Positions 13,975 through 15,440 of a DNA stretch of 15,440 nucleotides are shown here, one piece after another. A model generated the notes under the pieces. That model made no database searches and was not told where the DNA came from. It saw only the letters and a list, made by a program, of their open reading frames with translations. Where the stretch lies: contig SCUR01000183.1 in the NCBI GenBank assembly GCA_004297235.1, positions 1 through 15,440 on the forward strand, given 5' to 3'. Within the stretch, counting starts at the first letter, position 1; each line of letters starts with the position of its first letter. This DNA is from Candidatus Manganitrophaceae bacterium (GTDB lineage: Bacteria; Nitrospirota; Nitrospiria; SBBL01; Manganitrophaceae). The position numbers were made by a program, and so were the translations under genes.

Positions 13975-14776
13975 ATTGCCCAACGGCCTGTAAGTAGGGT
14001 TGGCCGCCGACGATGTCGGCGTTGTTGTGACCGGCGCCGGGAATGACATAAAAGGTTTTCGGCTCAGGGGCCGCCTCGAAGAGCTTTCGACCCTGAGCGA
14101 AAGGGACGGTCTCGTCCCGGTCGCCATGGAGGATCAGGATCGGAACGTCCAGCCCGCCGACCTTGGAGAGATTATCGTAGCGGGTGGAGATGAGCCATCC
14201 CACCGGAAGCCAGGGAACGACCACCCGGGACATCTCTTGGATGGAGGTGAACGGCGCCTCCAAAATAAGCCCCCGCACCTTTCTCTGGAGACTCAATTCG
14301 ACCGCCACCGCCGCGCCGAGTGACGAACCGAACGGAATAATCTTTGCCGGATCGACATCCTCCCGGGTCAGGAGGTAATCGTACGCCGTCTCGGCATCCC
14401 GGTAGGTTCCTTCCTCCGAGATGTTTCCCCCGCTTCGCCCATATCCCCGGTAATCAATGATGAAAGTGTTCGCGTTCAAGGTTCGATGGAATCGCCGAAT
14501 CCGTGCGACACGATGGCTGATGTTCCCGCCGTTGCCGTGCAGCCAGAGCAGCGTAGTCGTCGCCCCCGGATAGGGGATGAACCACCCGTTGATTTTGACG
14601 CCGTCGGGCGTCTCGATGTAGAGATCTTCAAACGGAAGGCCCGCGTCGGCGGGGGTCTGAATGATCTCTTTATCGGGAAAGAAAATGAGGCTTTTCATGC
14701 CGCAGCCGCTTTCGATTCCGATGAGGACAAGCAGGAACAAGAGGAGAACAAAATGGGAAGGACGGGAGGTCTTCAC
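13955..14776 (-). CDS. Alpha/beta hydrolase, probable lipoprotein
   Basis: The product is 273 residues from a GTG at 14776. Residues 9-21 are hydrophobic and end in E22-S23-G24-C25, a lipobox with an unusual Glu at -3; lipidation of C25 is plausible, and a plain membrane anchor is the alternative. The fold is alpha/beta hydrolase: oxyanion loop LHGNGGN (79-85), nucleophile elbow G150-x-S152-x-G154, catalytic acid D221 in HGDRDETVP and H250 in GAGHNN. It resembles the bem46/S33-like family of membrane-associated serine hydrolases found in many Gram-negative bacteria, which are mostly uncharacterised esterases or peptidases. The start is chosen because it gives a proper signal segment; the open frame extends to 14908 but that part has no homology and lies under the promoter. 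The stop falls inside the MFS gene, giving a convergent overlap. Confidence 0.88.
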   Translation of the reverse strand: MKTSRPSHFVLLLFLLVLIGIESGCGMKSLIFFPDKEIIQTPADAGLPFEDLYIETPDGVKINGWFIPYPGATTTLLWLHGNGGNISHRVARIRRFHRTLNANTFIIDYRGYGRSGGNISEEGTYRDAETAYDYLLTREDVDPAKIIPFGSSLGAAVAVELSLQRKVRGLILEAPFTSIQEMSRVVVPWLPVGWLISTRYDNLSKVGGLDVPILILHGDRDETVPFAQGRKLFEAAPEPKTFYVIPGAGHNNADIVGGQPYLQAVGQFIESLP

Positions 14777-14782
14777 GTCATT

Positions 14783-14812
14783 CAGATAACTGATTTCCGG
14801 TGGAAATGTCAA
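14783..14812 (-). promoter_or_regulatory. Promoter of the alpha/beta hydrolase gene, possibly leaderless
   Basis: Read on the minus strand, a perfect TTGACA (14812-14807) is followed after 18 bases by TATCTG (14788-14783). The hexamer ends six bases before the GTG start at 14776, so transcription would begin at or beside the start codon. No ribosome-binding site is visible upstream of the GTG. The -10 match is weak apart from TAT. Confidence 0.4.
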
Positions 14813-15051
14813 CTCGGCCCGTTTCGGCAGACTCGATCCGCCGCCGCTGTACCGCAGCGGTCGTTCGGAACCGTCAGATTGTATATTTCCGCTCCGCCGG
14901 CATCGCATTTCCGATTCCTAGGCCCGGCCGAGCCGCCGATGACCTATTTGATGAAACAGGGACAGATTGCAGAGGATGCCTGTTCTCATTTTTCCGTCCC
15001 CGGCCTGAAAGCAAGTAAAATTCCCGAATTGCTCCCGATTTACGGTCATAC
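14813..15051. other. Stretch without a recognised gene between the hydrolase promoter and the ArsR gene
   Basis: About 240 bases without a recognisable gene. Frames open here on the plus strand run into flanking genes on the wrong strand and match no family I know. I see no strong hairpin followed by a T tract for either neighbouring minus-strand gene. Confidence 0.4.
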
Positions 15052-15339
15052 CTACCTTGGCGGGCAGAAAATGTCTTGCATCAGTTCGATCAACTTTAAA
15101 ATTTTTTTATCTATGACGCGATAAAATACTTGGCTTCCGGCCCGACGGGATTCGAGCGCATTCCGATCCTTTAATAGGTTCAGATGCTGCGACATGCTCG
15201 ACTGTGAGAGATTGAGCGCGTCCGAGATCTGTTGAACACTCATTTCTCTATCTTCAAGGACCGCAATAATCTTCAATCGCGTCGGATGCGCCAATGCCTT
15301 CAAGCATCTCGCCGCCATCTTTACGTTCTCATCGATCAT
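15052..15339 (-). CDS. ArsR/SmtB-family winged-helix repressor
   Basis: This is a 95-residue, single-domain ArsR-family regulator. The fold is clear: helix LKALAHPTRLKIIAVL, then the helix-turn-helix SVQQISDALNLSQSSMSQHLNLL, then the beta wing SRRAGSQVFYRV and a C-terminal dimerisation helix. The typical metal site of ArsR (ELCVCDL) is replaced by EMSVQQI, so arsenite-type sensing is unlikely. Two cysteines remain: C12 near the N-terminus and C92 in a C-terminal FCPP. A C-terminal Cys-Pro in this position occurs in persulfide/redox sensors such as YgaV, SqrR and BigR, but their other sensing Cys (in helix 2) is Ala here. The ATG at 15339 is backed by GGAGG four bases upstream. The upstream region holds two matching dyads that are likely its operators, and a divergent gene probably begins just beyond the right edge. 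Confidence 0.9.
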   Translation of the reverse strand: MIDENVKMAARCLKALAHPTRLKIIAVLEDREMSVQQISDALNLSQSSMSQHLNLLKDRNALESRRAGSQVFYRVIDKKILKLIELMQDIFCPPR

Positions 15340-15356
15340 TCAGCCTCCATGAATTT

Positions 15357-15391
15357 TATAATATGCTAATATTATACAATATTAACATATT
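15357..15391. promoter_or_regulatory. Two tandem dyads, likely ArsR-protein operators, in the divergent promoter region
   Basis: Dyad 1 has arms TATAATAT (15357-15364) and ATATTATA (15369-15376) around GCTA. Dyad 2 has arms AATAT (15378-15382) and ATATT (15387-15391) around TAAC. Both share the core AATAT-N4-ATATT, and their centres are 18 bases apart. They overlap -10-like TATAAT sequences on both strands, where repressor binding would block RNA polymerase. GGAGG at 15425-15429 near the right edge may be the ribosome-binding site of a plus-strand gene starting about at the window end. Confidence 0.6.
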
Positions 15392-15440
15392 AAATAAGGC
15401 TTTCCTCTAACCCCAACTTAACATGGAGGACGGTAAAAGT

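Noticed and set aside
14486..15124. Plus-strand open frame across the hydrolase start and the ArsR gene
   Set aside because: It crosses the hydrolase signal region and promoter and then the ArsR 3' end, with no protein resemblance.
15423..15440. ATG at 15423 as start of the right-hand gene
   Set aside because: A GGAGG ribosome-binding site lies just after it (15425-15429), so the real start is more likely at or beyond the window edge.

Overview
The window comes from a GC-rich, Gram-negative-type bacterium. It encodes lipoproteins with clear lipoboxes, an HtrA/DegP-type envelope protease and sigma70-like promoters. The gene mix (DksA-type C4 zinc finger, FHA/Ser-Thr kinase pair, archaeal-type ATP-dependent DNA ligase) would suit a Nitrospirota-like or other environmental lineage. 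That placement is a guess, because no phylogenetic marker is present. I see no rRNA, tRNA, CRISPR array, transposase or phage gene.

Layout. Positions 1-1605 hold the 3' end of an MFS transporter gene, a Nudix hydrolase behind an extended -10 promoter, and a DksA/TraR-type regulator. After a roughly 400-base gap with a possible terminator and a TTGACA promoter comes a two-gene signalling unit (2002-5729). Its first gene encodes a tandem-FHA protein. The second, overlapping by ATGA, encodes a membrane-anchored kinase with 22 regular 13-residue helical repeats before a C-terminal catalytic domain.

Positions 5775-7914 form an envelope cassette: two tandem promoters (one with a palindrome in its spacer), a BamC-like lipoprotein, a cupredoxin-like lipoprotein without recognisable copper ligands, and an HtrA-type protease with one PDZ domain. 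Positions 8013-11774 are a tightly packed operon: archaeal-type ATP-dependent DNA ligase, multi-spanning ABC-2-like membrane protein, and ABC ATPase. A nested palindrome separates it from a nitrilase-superfamily amidohydrolase that resembles the archaeal PH0642 protein.

The right end holds a second MFS transporter (+) that overlaps convergently with an alpha/beta-hydrolase lipoprotein (-). Both may be read from leaderless mRNAs, since each has a -10-like hexamer six bases before its start codon. Last is an ArsR-family repressor (-) whose upstream region carries two copies of the dyad AATAT-N4-ATATT, probably its operators, facing a divergent gene just beyond the window.

Most worth a second look are the 13-residue-repeat kinase with its FHA partner, the promoter/palindrome region of the envelope cassette, the cupredoxin without copper ligands, the coupling of the ligase with the exporter genes, and the ArsR operator pair.
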